DNA of 64,000 nt from the NCBI GenBank assembly GCA_900538475.1, contig UPYT01000018.1, forward strand, positions 9,082 through 73,081, read 5' to 3'. The notes under the pieces are model-generated. The model worked only from the letters and a program-made list of their open reading frames with translations, ran no database searches and had not been told where the DNA came from. Numbering within the stretch: the stretch's first letter is position 1; the number at the start of each line of letters is the position of its first letter. Shown in pieces: positions 1 to 7,906 of this stretch. A program made the position numbers and the translations under genes. Source of the stretch: an uncultured Clostridium sp. (GTDB lineage: Bacteria; Bacillota; Clostridia; Lachnospirales; Lachnospiraceae).

Positions 1-1
1 T

Positions 2-208
2 GTCGCTTCTCTGATCGGGGATAAACTCTCCGCCCAGGCGCTGGCAGATGCTGTGATGGCGATTCCCAATCTGGAGGCAGCCGCGCTCCAGCTGGCGGAT
101 CGCTCCGAGCGGCGCTATGGCGGTGTCCAAAAAGCCTTTGCCGCCGCTGGGAAGTCCCCGCTGCTGCGGGAGGAAATCAGTGCTTTGACCACATGGCTGT
201 TGCTATGA
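2..208 (+). CDS. C-terminal end of an unidentified protein (5' end outside window)
   Basis: An open frame enters from the left edge and stops at TGA 206-208, giving about 68 residues. The segment is rich in Ala and Leu and looks helical (it contains LSAQALADAVMAIPNLEAAA), suggesting a helical-repeat or amphipathic C-terminus. It is followed after about 30 bases by the next gene on the same strand, so it is probably the upstream member of the same co-transcribed array. I do not recognise the family; the missing N-terminus prevents a better call. Confidence 0.55.
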   Translation, partial: VASLIGDKLSAQALADAVMAIPNLEAAALQLADRSERRYGGVQKAFAAAGKSPLLREEISALTTWLLL

Positions 209-238
209 TGTAGGAAATGGGAAAAGGAGAAACTACCT

Positions 239-2671
239 ATGGCAGAGTTCAAACAAATCATAGATGATGCGCTGGACATTTTGAAATTTGACGGAGCCGT
301 ACAGGACACTCTGGCGGAACTGCGAGAAAAATGGGGCGCGCAGGTCCCGGCGCTGCTGGATGAACGCTTTGATGCCGTTGGCGTTCAATATATGAAACTA
401 TCCCATGAAAAAGGGGCGGCGGCGTTGGGGCAGGAGCTGTCTGCCTTCGGCTGGGCACTGTATAACCTGGACGATGAGGACGAGTATCTGTTTGCCTTGA
501 TCCCAGAGGAAGAACGCAGCGAATGGGAACGCTACTGCAAAAAGCAGGGGCAATATTGTCACCTGATGAAACAGCAAGGACGAAAATGGGGCGACCATGC
601 CAAGGAGCAGGACCCTGGAAAGCTAATGCCCTGCGAGGAATACATACTTCAGGATGAGTACGATTATTTCTTCAACTCCCTGGCGGGTGATTTTGCGGCG
701 GGCGAATGGAAAAACCAGGATGCAGAAGAATGGAAAAACGGCTGTGTGGCCGATCTGCGCCAGCGTCCGCCCCAGGTGACCCGCGCCCACAGCTTGCCGC
801 ACCTTGGGTGCCTCACTTATTCCGCAGAAAATGGACTCTATGCCGCGTCCAGGGCCGCTGGCAGCGGGACTATTGGCCGAGCATTATTGAGCAAGAATCC
901 AGCCACGCTTAACTGGGTCGAACCGTCCCCCATTGGATATGACGGTCCACCCCAGACCCTGTGCTGGGCTGACCATTCCCTCTGGGTGGGTGATCCCACC
1001 AACGCTACACGGATTGAACTGACAGACCGGGGCACCTGTCAGGATGTGAAAAACTGGACTCTGCCGGAAGATGGATGGAGCACCAAATACCATTGCGGCA
1101 TTACGACAGACGGTCTGGGCCGGGTCTACTTTTCCAACGAGTGGTACAAGGGGCAGATTTACCGCTGGGAAAACGGCAAGGTAACAAAACACACCTTCTC
1201 ACTGGATGGATACGACCATCTCTCCGAGGCCGTTCCCGTTCCCGGCACAGGCCGCATTACCATGATCCACGCAGTCAGTGGCAAGGGGCGGATGGAAGAA
1301 TGCCTGCTGGAATTGGATATGGACACCGGGCGGTGCCGAATTGCCCCCCTGCCTGGAATGGGCGAGGGGCTGAAACTTCGCTGGTTTACCGGGGACTGGC
1401 TGCTGGTGCAGGGAAACGGCGAGATCCTCTCCGATGACTTTGCCCAGCTCATCAATAGGAACACCCGTGAAGTGCTGCGTATCCGTCCGGGAATGTTCGG
1501 CGGGGAGAACATGCAGCACATTGGAATACTCACCGATGGCACGGTGGTCATCGTCACCCGGCGGGATAGGGTTGGGCCGGTATTTCGTTATCCCATCGAC
1601 TTCTGGGGCTTCCTGCGGACGGCAAACAAGCCCAAAAAGCTGGAATGGCGAGAGTACAAAGAAGTGTACCCGAATCTGCCCATCTTTCTACCGCCCAAGG
1701 CCACGGAGCGAAAAATCATTCTCAAAAAAGACAGCCTGACTATCCTGGGGTCGGTATTTACGCCGCCGTTTACCCTTTCGCAGCTTTCGGAAAAGCTGGG
1801 GCCCGCCCGCATTGTCCTGCAAAATGGAACACGAAAAAGCCCCATTACAGGCCGAGAGAGTCCCTATACCCAGGCACTTGCTTTGTGGGACGAACTTGGA
1901 CTACAGGGCTGGTTGGACGAAGATGAGCAGACCATCAAAACCATTGGTGTCCGGGTAGCGGCACAGGGAGAGTATGCGGTCCGGCAGACATTTGACGGAG
2001 CGGTTTGGATCGGGTCCAAGGACTACCGAGAGGCCAGCTGGAAGGATTTCGCCGGATTTGCCCATACCCTCAAATTAGGCGGCTTTACCGTTTATACCCG
2101 CTTGCCGGGTCCTGTTCCAGAGGAGCAATCAGCGCAGAAAGCAAAGCTGGAGGCCCTCTCCGCCATGGTACAGATCAGCTGGAAAGAGCCAGAGAATAAG
2201 GCGGCGAAAGCGCAGAAATACAAGTTATCCAAGCCGACTGAACCAGTGCTCACCTTTACCAGCTTCAACTTCAAGCTGGCGGTTATGGAAGTCCTGATGT
2301 ACGAGAAAGGCTTACTGGCTCCTAAACTGGATGCACATGAGTTTGCCAGAGAGTATAGCCGACGCAAGATCGACATTGACGCGGAAGGGTATGAACCCAT
2401 CCCAGAGATTCGGAAGTGGCTGGAGAAATACCCTGTCCCGGAGCGGCTGGCCCCGGAGGTCACAGAAATTGAGATGGATGGCGGTAGCGAGATTTATACC
2501 CAGCTCTGTCCGTTCTGGGATGGCGAGGATGGAGCCTTTGATCTTAATACCATTACGGAGGCGGAACTGCGCCAGTTCCCCAATCTCAACCATATTACTC
2601 TCATGTCCTCCAAGCCGGAACAGGTGCTGCCGGTTCTGGAACGGTGCAGTATCAAGGTAGACTTGCTGTGA
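239..2671 (+). CDS. Large multidomain protein of the immunity-like array (beta-propeller-like middle, DUF6892-like C-terminus)
   Basis: 810 residues with no signal peptide or membrane segment, so probably cytosolic. Residues 1-170 are an acidic helical domain rich in Trp and Asp. Residues about 180-480 have repeating short beta-type blocks with YRWENGK-like and GDWLLVQGNGEI-like stretches, suggesting a beta-propeller. About 488-600 is a small alpha/beta domain. About 670-805 resembles the uncharacterised family I know as DUF6892 (NFKLAVMEVLMYEKGLL, then QLCPFWDGEDGAFDL). The start follows a GGAG-type site. The gene lies 9 bases before the next one and belongs to the 0.2-14.7 kb co-directional array. 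The function is unknown; an immunity or contact-dependent role is inferred only from neighbours carrying SUKH, SUFU and NTF2-like domains. The domain names are from memory and not searched. Confidence 0.7.
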   Translation: MAEFKQIIDDALDILKFDGAVQDTLAELREKWGAQVPALLDERFDAVGVQYMKLSHEKGAAALGQELSAFGWALYNLDDEDEYLFALIPEEERSEWERYCKKQGQYCHLMKQQGRKWGDHAKEQDPGKLMPCEEYILQDEYDYFFNSLAGDFAAGEWKNQDAEEWKNGCVADLRQRPPQVTRAHSLPHLGCLTYSAENGLYAASRAAGSGTIGRALLSKNPATLNWVEPSPIGYDGPPQTLCWADHSLWVGDPTNATRIELTDRGTCQDVKNWTLPEDGWSTKYHCGITTDGLGRVYFSNEWYKGQIYRWENGKVTKHTFSLDGYDHLSEAVPVPGTGRITMIHAVSGKGRMEECLLELDMDTGRCRIAPLPGMGEGLKLRWFTGDWLLVQGNGEILSDDFAQLINRNTREVLRIRPGMFGGENMQHIGILTDGTVVIVTRRDRVGPVFRYPIDFWGFLRTANKPKKLEWREYKEVYPNLPIFLPPKATERKIILKKDSLTILGSVFTPPFTLSQLSEKLGPARIVLQNGTRKSPITGRESPYTQALALWDELGLQGWLDEDEQTIKTIGVRVAAQGEYAVRQTFDGAVWIGSKDYREASWKDFAGFAHTLKLGGFTVYTRLPGPVPEEQSAQKAKLEALSAMVQISWKEPENKAAKAQKYKLSKPTEPVLTFTSFNFKLAVMEVLMYEKGLLAPKLDAHEFAREYSRRKIDIDAEGYEPIPEIRKWLEKYPVPERLAPEVTEIEMDGGSEIYTQLCPFWDGEDGAFDLNTITEAELRQFPNLNHITLMSSKPEQVLPVLERCSIKVDLL

Positions 2672-2680
2672 GGTGAAAGC

Positions 2681-3712
2681 ATGAAAGCGAAACTAAAAGT
2701 GATAAAGGACTGGGAGTTCGAGGAATTTGAACTGACGGGAACTTCCTTCAAATACAGCCCGACTGGATGCAAAGGTATGGTGGCCCGCAGCGAGGATGAA
2801 ATTGTGTTTTGGACCTATCATCTCGCGCAAAAGTGCAGCGGCGTTTTGTGGGTCAAAGGCGAAGTTTCCAGGTGGATTCCCAGCCCGGAGCCGAAAGAGC
2901 AGCAAGATGTTTGGGAAGATCCTGTCTTGCTCTCATGCGACAGAGGAATACTGTTGGTTTGCCCGGCCAGTAAATCCCTTTGGTGGATGCCGCAGATGGA
3001 TGGAGAGTGGATTCCGATCCCCATGGATAACTGGTGTGCCCAGGGTATTCCCAAGCCGGTAGCAGTCACCGGAAGCCAGGGCGTTTTCCCTATTGTGTGC
3101 CGAGTGGACAACTCCGCTGATGCGACCAACAGTTTTACCAGCCTGACGGTAGACCTTGAAACCATGACTGCACACTGGGCAGAAAGCGGCTCTTGTGTAT
3201 ACAGCAAAGCAGGAACCCGACAGACCCATTTGGCGGCAGTAGAGCGTGCTGGCGGAAATTTTGCCCAGGCAGACTTTCACTACAACTATCCTATGATTGG
3301 CTCTATACTGGAACAGAATGGACAGTTTTATGCCTTTTTGGAAAGCAGCACCATCAATCCGGCAGGTCTTTCTCTCATGGGCTACTATTGGTATCTGGAA
3401 CTGGAGGAAAACGGACTATTCAAAAAGAAACTGTGGGGCAAAGATAATTTAAGCCGCCTGCCCGGAAAACACGGGATGCGCGGAAAATTCTCCGGTGACA
3501 GGACTTGCCTGATCCTGTCTCCCATTTTTAAGAATGATGACTGGAAGGGTAAACAAAAGGTGCTGCGCCTTTCAGATTTGGTGCTGATCGACCTTGCCAT
3601 GCCCCGTGGATACGCTTCCTTCCATGTGCTGGATGTATGGGGAAACCGGGCATTTCTCAGCGATGAGAAAAACAAGCTGGTTCTTTGTGAAATGACCTTG
3701 GAACAGTTATGA
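2681..3712 (+). CDS. Uncharacterised cytosolic protein, probably beta-rich
   Basis: 343 residues preceded by a GAGGTG-type ribosome site nine bases before ATG. There is no signal peptide or membrane helix. The sequence is rich in Trp and Gly with short alternating beta strands (LWWMPQMDGEWIPIPM, YYWYLELEENGLF), similar in style to the propeller part of the preceding gene. The two could share a fold or derive from one another, but I see no clear repeat register. It ends nine bases before the next gene, so transcription is almost certainly shared. The family is not recognised. Confidence 0.65.
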   Translation: MKAKLKVIKDWEFEEFELTGTSFKYSPTGCKGMVARSEDEIVFWTYHLAQKCSGVLWVKGEVSRWIPSPEPKEQQDVWEDPVLLSCDRGILLVCPASKSLWWMPQMDGEWIPIPMDNWCAQGIPKPVAVTGSQGVFPIVCRVDNSADATNSFTSLTVDLETMTAHWAESGSCVYSKAGTRQTHLAAVERAGGNFAQADFHYNYPMIGSILEQNGQFYAFLESSTINPAGLSLMGYYWYLELEENGLFKKKLWGKDNLSRLPGKHGMRGKFSGDRTCLILSPIFKNDDWKGKQKVLRLSDLVLIDLAMPRGYASFHVLDVWGNRAFLSDEKNKLVLCEMTLEQL

Positions 3713-3721
3713 GGTAAACCA

Positions 3722-4099
3722 ATGGAATTATTTGCAAAAAGAATGACTTGGGAGCTGGACAATGAGGAAGGACTGTCCTGCCTGTCCTTTGAACTGGAGG
3801 ATGGCTACTTTACACTCTCCCGCAAGACCGGCGCGGAAACACTCCGCTTGGAAATGAATGATCCAGCCAATGGTCAGTTGATTGACCCGGACTGTTTTGA
3901 ATATGCCCTTGATAATACCAGGTTTCGTCTAAATATCGTGCGGAACAACCGAAAAGTTCTGCGGTATCTGGAAGAACACCACATCAACACGGAGTTGTAT
4001 GGAGAAATCGTCCTTCACTACACTCCTCTCAGCAAGCCACAGCTTGAATCATTATCTGCCGTGGTTCTCAGACTGTTTTTCGGTGAACTGCTTTTTTAG
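3722..4099 (+). CDS. Small uncharacterised protein
   Basis: 125 residues, with a GAGG ribosome site in the tail of the preceding gene and an intergenic gap of nine bases. The protein is acidic, has no export signal, and ends in a hydrophobic tail (AVVLRLFFGELLF). The N-terminal half alternates beta-type stretches (YFTLSRKTGAETLRLEM). The size and setting fit a single-domain immunity-like protein, but no motif supports a particular family. Function unknown. Confidence 0.55.
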   Translation: MELFAKRMTWELDNEEGLSCLSFELEDGYFTLSRKTGAETLRLEMNDPANGQLIDPDCFEYALDNTRFRLNIVRNNRKVLRYLEEHHINTELYGEIVLHYTPLSKPQLESLSAVVLRLFFGELLF

Positions 4100-4145
4100 G
4101 CGGAAACAGAAGTGTCGTTGGCAGAAATCATGCGAGGGGATAACT

Positions 4146-4847
4146 ATGGTTAAAATTCATCGTATTTGGTTCAATACGGAGAGAATGGACAGAGAGGATC
4201 ACTACAAAATCACATTATTCAGTCGCCCTCGTGTATCTATTCATGTGGACGAGTACATTTGGAGTTTCATCGAAGAAAACATTGTGAAGCCACACAAGCT
4301 TATGCGCAGTGAGAAGCATGGGTATCTGTTGGACATTTCGTTTGACCAGTTTGACCCAGCAAAACACCGATATTATCCGCTTTCCCCGTACAACGGGCCG
4401 CTTCGGGAAGGTGTCGAGATGGACAGCGCAAACAGAAGCTATTTCCGTGAGGATTTTGTAGGCGGCAAGGAGCGGACTACCTGGTTCTCTCCCAATAAAA
4501 TATGGACAAACTGCGGCGACAAGGTCCTGAATGTGGACATCAAAGCCGCCAATGTAAGCGAGAGCATCACCCCCAGAGAATACGCAGACTTGCTGTTCGA
4601 TGGGATTGGGGCAGCATTGGTGTTTAACTTCAAAAGGCTCAAGCGCGAGGAGTTTGATGGGCTGAAGCCCAAGATTGACTGGAGCATCGTAGAAAGCTTC
4701 CCCTTTCCCGCACCCTTTGAGGAGCAGCGGTACATTGGGGATGAAGGCGAAATTCATGTGTATTCCTGGGATGGCCGAAAGGAAACGACCCTTGTTGGTC
4801 CCTATTCCGTGCGGGAGTTGTATCTGGAGCATTTCGGAGAATCGTGA
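4146..4847 (+). CDS. Uncharacterised 233-aa protein of the array
   Basis: The start chosen is ATG 4146, behind GAGGGGAT; the open frame extends further upstream but overlaps the previous gene with no better site. The product is soluble, rich in aromatic and acidic residues, with no cysteine motif and no membrane segment. It contains FDQFDPAKHRYYPLSPYNGP and a C-terminal HVYSWDGRKETTLVGPYSVRELY block. The family is not recognised. It is co-directional and closely packed with its neighbours, with the next start only a few bases downstream. Confidence 0.55.
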   Translation: MVKIHRIWFNTERMDREDHYKITLFSRPRVSIHVDEYIWSFIEENIVKPHKLMRSEKHGYLLDISFDQFDPAKHRYYPLSPYNGPLREGVEMDSANRSYFREDFVGGKERTTWFSPNKIWTNCGDKVLNVDIKAANVSESITPREYADLLFDGIGAALVFNFKRLKREEFDGLKPKIDWSIVESFPFPAPFEEQRYIGDEGEIHVYSWDGRKETTLVGPYSVRELYLEHFGES

Positions 4848-4861
4848 GGAGGAATTTTGCC

Positions 4862-5137
4862 GTGCAAGTTTGGTCAAAGGTGGATTTTGGTACCGGAACG
4901 GTCACCTTTCTGGATGACACACGAAAAGAAGATATGCTGCAAGTGGAATATCCAAACAGTTTCTTGCTGGATATGGGCTGGTATCAGGACAGATATATCA
5001 TTTCTATCATTCAAAATTTTGATTGGACGCATCCAGTCCAGCAGTATGAAACAGCAGAAAGGAATCAGCTTCCCAAGCTGTTGACGGAGGCGGTTCGCCT
5101 TGTGGAAAAGGAATCACAGTCTGCCGGAGCAAATTGA
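4862..5137 (+). CDS. Small uncharacterised protein
   Basis: About 91 residues beginning at GTG 4862, the position best placed behind the AGGAGGAA site at 4847-4854; an upstream GTG at 4844 overlaps the stop of the previous gene and is less likely. The product contains DFGTGTVTFLDDTRKEDMLQ and SFLLDMGWYQDRYIISII, and looks like a compact alpha/beta domain with no export signal. It may be a single-domain immunity-like protein. Function unknown. Confidence 0.5.
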   Translation: MQVWSKVDFGTGTVTFLDDTRKEDMLQVEYPNSFLLDMGWYQDRYIISIIQNFDWTHPVQQYETAERNQLPKLLTEAVRLVEKESQSAGAN

Positions 5138-5150
5138 AAGAGGACTTGAT

Positions 5151-6155
5151 ATGAACGAGAATTTATTTAGACCACAATTTGATACATTGAAACTGTCCGA
5201 TAAGCTCTGGCTGATGCAGACGCTGGCGACTCGTTATAATTTGACATTCAAAGAACTATACGCCTTTTCCCGCTGGAGACAGAGCTGCACTACCGGCCTG
5301 TTTGAAAAAGGTGGCCGGGAGTTTGTCTTTGTCCCAGGCGATACCGTGATTCTTGGCTGGGAGGGCTTTATCCAAGGAATGGACAAGGCCAACCAAGAGG
5401 AACTGGCGGATATTTTTGCGGAAATCGAATATGAGGGCACTGCGGAGGAATTTCTTCGGCAAGGTATGACCCCAGTACGCCAGATGACCATTGGCCCCAT
5501 GTTTGTGGGCAGAAAACTGGAGGAGATTGGCTGGGAAAGTGTACCCATGAACGACCCTCGCATCACCGCCCACCCTGAGTGGCTGGAGAACTTGCAGAGG
5601 TGGGCGGGTCAGGACAGCCAGAGCTTTGAAATACACGAAACGGTCCGCTTTGAACGCAATGCTGATAGCTGGCGAGCGTGGCTGTGCCATCCAATGACCT
5701 ACCCAGAGTTTCAGCGGTCCCTGTTGTGGGAGCTGGCAGCCAGCCTTCCCACGCCGGATGAGTGGGCCTACCTGTGCGGCGGCGGATGCCGAACCCTGTT
5801 TCCCTGGGGGGATGGACTGGACTACAAGATGAAACTACACCACTTTGAAAGAGAGGAAGAACAGGGTAAGTCATACGACATAGAGCAGGCTAACTTCTTT
5901 GGCCTGTCTATTGCCTACGACCCCTATAAGCGAGAGTTGGTAGACGGGAAAACATTGACCACCTGCGGCGGCGACGGAGGCTGCAATATCTGCGGAGGCA
6001 TGGGTCCTTTGCTTGGATATTTACCCTGTTCCCCTCATTGTAAACCGGAGGTTCGGGAAGATAATGAGATTCACAATGACTATGACTTTTTCCGTCCTGT
6101 TATCCGGGTGCAGACATCCGGGTGGAGAATGGTAATAGATAGAGCGCAAGAGTAA
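5151..6155 (+). CDS. Uncharacterised protein with a formylglycine-enzyme-like (SUMF1-like) C-terminal region
   Basis: 334 residues from ATG 5151 behind AAAGAGGA. Around residues 199-220 it reads LPTPDEWAYLCGGGCRTLFP followed by WG, which is the signature found in the sulfatase-modifying-factor / formylglycine-generating fold. A Cys- and Gly-rich loop (CGGDGGCNICGGMG) follows at about 271-285. The N-terminal half has FVFVPGDTVILGWEGF, again like that fold. The canonical C-terminal catalytic pattern of true formylglycine-generating enzymes is not obvious, so enzymatic activity is doubtful. The fold is also used as a binding scaffold, which would suit an immunity or recognition role in this array. 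The fold call is moderate; the function is unknown. Confidence 0.55.
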   Translation: MNENLFRPQFDTLKLSDKLWLMQTLATRYNLTFKELYAFSRWRQSCTTGLFEKGGREFVFVPGDTVILGWEGFIQGMDKANQEELADIFAEIEYEGTAEEFLRQGMTPVRQMTIGPMFVGRKLEEIGWESVPMNDPRITAHPEWLENLQRWAGQDSQSFEIHETVRFERNADSWRAWLCHPMTYPEFQRSLLWELAASLPTPDEWAYLCGGGCRTLFPWGDGLDYKMKLHHFEREEEQGKSYDIEQANFFGLSIAYDPYKRELVDGKTLTTCGGDGGCNICGGMGPLLGYLPCSPHCKPEVREDNEIHNDYDFFRPVIRVQTSGWRMVIDRAQE

Positions 6156-6166
6156 GGAGGTAAACT

Positions 6167-7126
6167 ATGGAATGGCCAAAACGGGCACGAACAGCGGATT
6201 GGGAAAACGGTGTCCTAACTTTAGATGAAGAAAAGAAATTTGATATTCCGGAGCTGACCACAGAGATCATGGAACGGCTGGCCGGTTACACCCTGGTGGG
6301 ATTCCATGTGAAAGGGTATCCGGTGACGGATGAACTGCTTGCCCCCTTTGCCGGGCATAAAAGTATGGTCAACTTCGGCGTGGAGAACAGCGCCCTTACC
6401 GACGCCTGTTTTCCCGTTTTTTCCGCCATGTCCAAGCTGCGCATCCTGCTGCTGACCGGGAACTCCGGAATCGACGGAAGCGGCCTGTCCGCCCTGCAAA
6501 GCTGTAAACTGGACCTGCTGGCCCTTGACCACACTGGGTTGGATGATGCCGGTCTGCTCCAGGCGGCTTCCATCCCCAAGCTATCCCATATCTGGATCGA
6601 CCATACTGCTGTCACTTATGAGGGCTTGCTGGCTGTCGCCGGCAACAACTACATCAAGCCGGTGGTCCATGTGCAGTTCACCAAGGAGCAAATGGAACAC
6701 TTCTCTCAGTTCCAGCGAGAAAAGGCCAAAAAGCCCGTCCAGCTGGATGAGCAGGCAGCGTCGGAATGCCGCAGGGTGTTGTCTGCCTTCTTTGCCGAGA
6801 TGACAGAATGGGAGCAGTACATGGAGCAGGCTGGGTTTGAAGATCCCGAGGCTGTGCCCCGCCTGCTGGCGATCTGGGAGAAGTATGTGAGCGAAAAGCC
6901 CCGTCCGGGCTATCTGCCTCTGGACCTCTCATACAGTGCCCAGGGCACCTACAAGGGGGAAGAATTCTTTGACGCGGAGCAGATCACCAAGAACAAGCTC
7001 TACATCTACACCAGAGAGAAAAATACCGGCTTTGACCGCCGTTTCCTCATGAAGCGTGTGGGCGAGGTTTGGATGATCGACGCGGTACATGAGCGGCTGG
7101 ACGGCTGGCAGCGCGTGGGATTGTGA
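6167..7126 (+). CDS. Leucine-rich-repeat protein with NTF2-like immunity C-terminus
   Basis: 319 residues behind an AAGGAGG site. Residues about 35-170 show leucine-rich repeats (SKLRILLLTGNSGIDGSGLS, CKLDLLALDHTGLDDAGLL). Residues about 200-319 have the look of an NTF2-fold immunity domain: a helical start (FFAEMTEWEQYMEQAGF), beta strands, then the ending WMIDAVHERLDGWQRVGL. Proteins of this kind are known to protect against toxins of polymorphic secretion systems. That assignment follows family knowledge plus the neighbouring SUKH and SUFU domains. No cognate toxin is visible in the window. Confidence 0.65.
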   Translation: MEWPKRARTADWENGVLTLDEEKKFDIPELTTEIMERLAGYTLVGFHVKGYPVTDELLAPFAGHKSMVNFGVENSALTDACFPVFSAMSKLRILLLTGNSGIDGSGLSALQSCKLDLLALDHTGLDDAGLLQAASIPKLSHIWIDHTAVTYEGLLAVAGNNYIKPVVHVQFTKEQMEHFSQFQREKAKKPVQLDEQAASECRRVLSAFFAEMTEWEQYMEQAGFEDPEAVPRLLAIWEKYVSEKPRPGYLPLDLSYSAQGTYKGEEFFDAEQITKNKLYIYTREKNTGFDRRFLMKRVGEVWMIDAVHERLDGWQRVGL

Positions 7127-7129
7127 GGA

Positions 7130-7891
7130 ATGAACATCATGATAGACAAAGAAACATTGATAGCAAAACTTATAGATCTGGCTGAGGGACGAGAAACACC
7201 CGAAACCTGGCAAAACTGGTGGGACGAGCATGAGCCGGAGCTGGAAACCCTGCTCAATCGAGGTGAATTCCTGAAACTGAAACCCTGTCGGCATGACTTC
7301 CAGTGGGTTCCGGTGCTTACCAGCCAAAAGGGAGCCATCGCCATTCTGGAAAAGAGCAGCACAGCATTTGAGGCCAGCAAGCTCTACCAGGAGCAGTATC
7401 TGGCCGAGCTGGACGCTTTCTGCAAGGAGCAGGAGCGAGTACAGCGGGAAAAGCAAAAGGAGTTCAAGGCCAACAACCCGGAGCTGTTTTGCCGATACCC
7501 CAAGTTCTCCAAGGCGTTGGCAAAGGTACTTGACCCCTCTGACGAGATCAAGCCCGCCGCCACTGAGGAGCAAATCGGGAATCAAGAAAGTAAGCTGGAC
7601 TTCACATTCCCGTCCCAGGTGCGAGAGTTCTTCCTGCTGACCGCTGGCATACAGGTATCCACGGGCGTGATCCTTACCCTTTCCGGGATGTTTGATCTGA
7701 CCATCCATGGAGAGAAGTATTGTGTGCTGGGAGAGTTCTGGAAAGAAGCGGACGGCGACCAGCTCTTGCTCCGCACTGGAGAGGAAACCGTCTGGTACTA
7801 CGCTCATGAACAGGACAAGGTAAAGCGTCTCTGCAATGATTTGATAGAACTACTGGAGAAAAAACTGGCAAATTATCTTAACCAAAGATAA
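7130..7891 (+). CDS. SMI1/KNR4 (SUKH) family immunity-like protein
   Basis: 253 residues. Residues about 145-250 match the SUKH pattern: ATEEQIGNQESKLDFTFPSQ, then REFFLLTAGI, then a C-terminal FWKEADGDQLLLRTGEETVW segment. SUKH proteins are a major immunity superfamily of bacterial polymorphic toxins and contact-dependent systems. The N-terminal 140 residues are helical and charged, with no recognised domain. The start is ATG 7130, three bases after the previous stop, with GAGGA just upstream; ATG 7139 is a close alternative. It sits directly upstream of the 1,477-aa multidomain protein. Confidence 0.7.
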   Translation: MNIMIDKETLIAKLIDLAEGRETPETWQNWWDEHEPELETLLNRGEFLKLKPCRHDFQWVPVLTSQKGAIAILEKSSTAFEASKLYQEQYLAELDAFCKEQERVQREKQKEFKANNPELFCRYPKFSKALAKVLDPSDEIKPAATEEQIGNQESKLDFTFPSQVREFFLLTAGIQVSTGVILTLSGMFDLTIHGEKYCVLGEFWKEADGDQLLLRTGEETVWYYAHEQDKVKRLCNDLIELLEKKLANYLNQR

Positions 7892-7906
7892 AAAGGAGGT
7901 CATGAT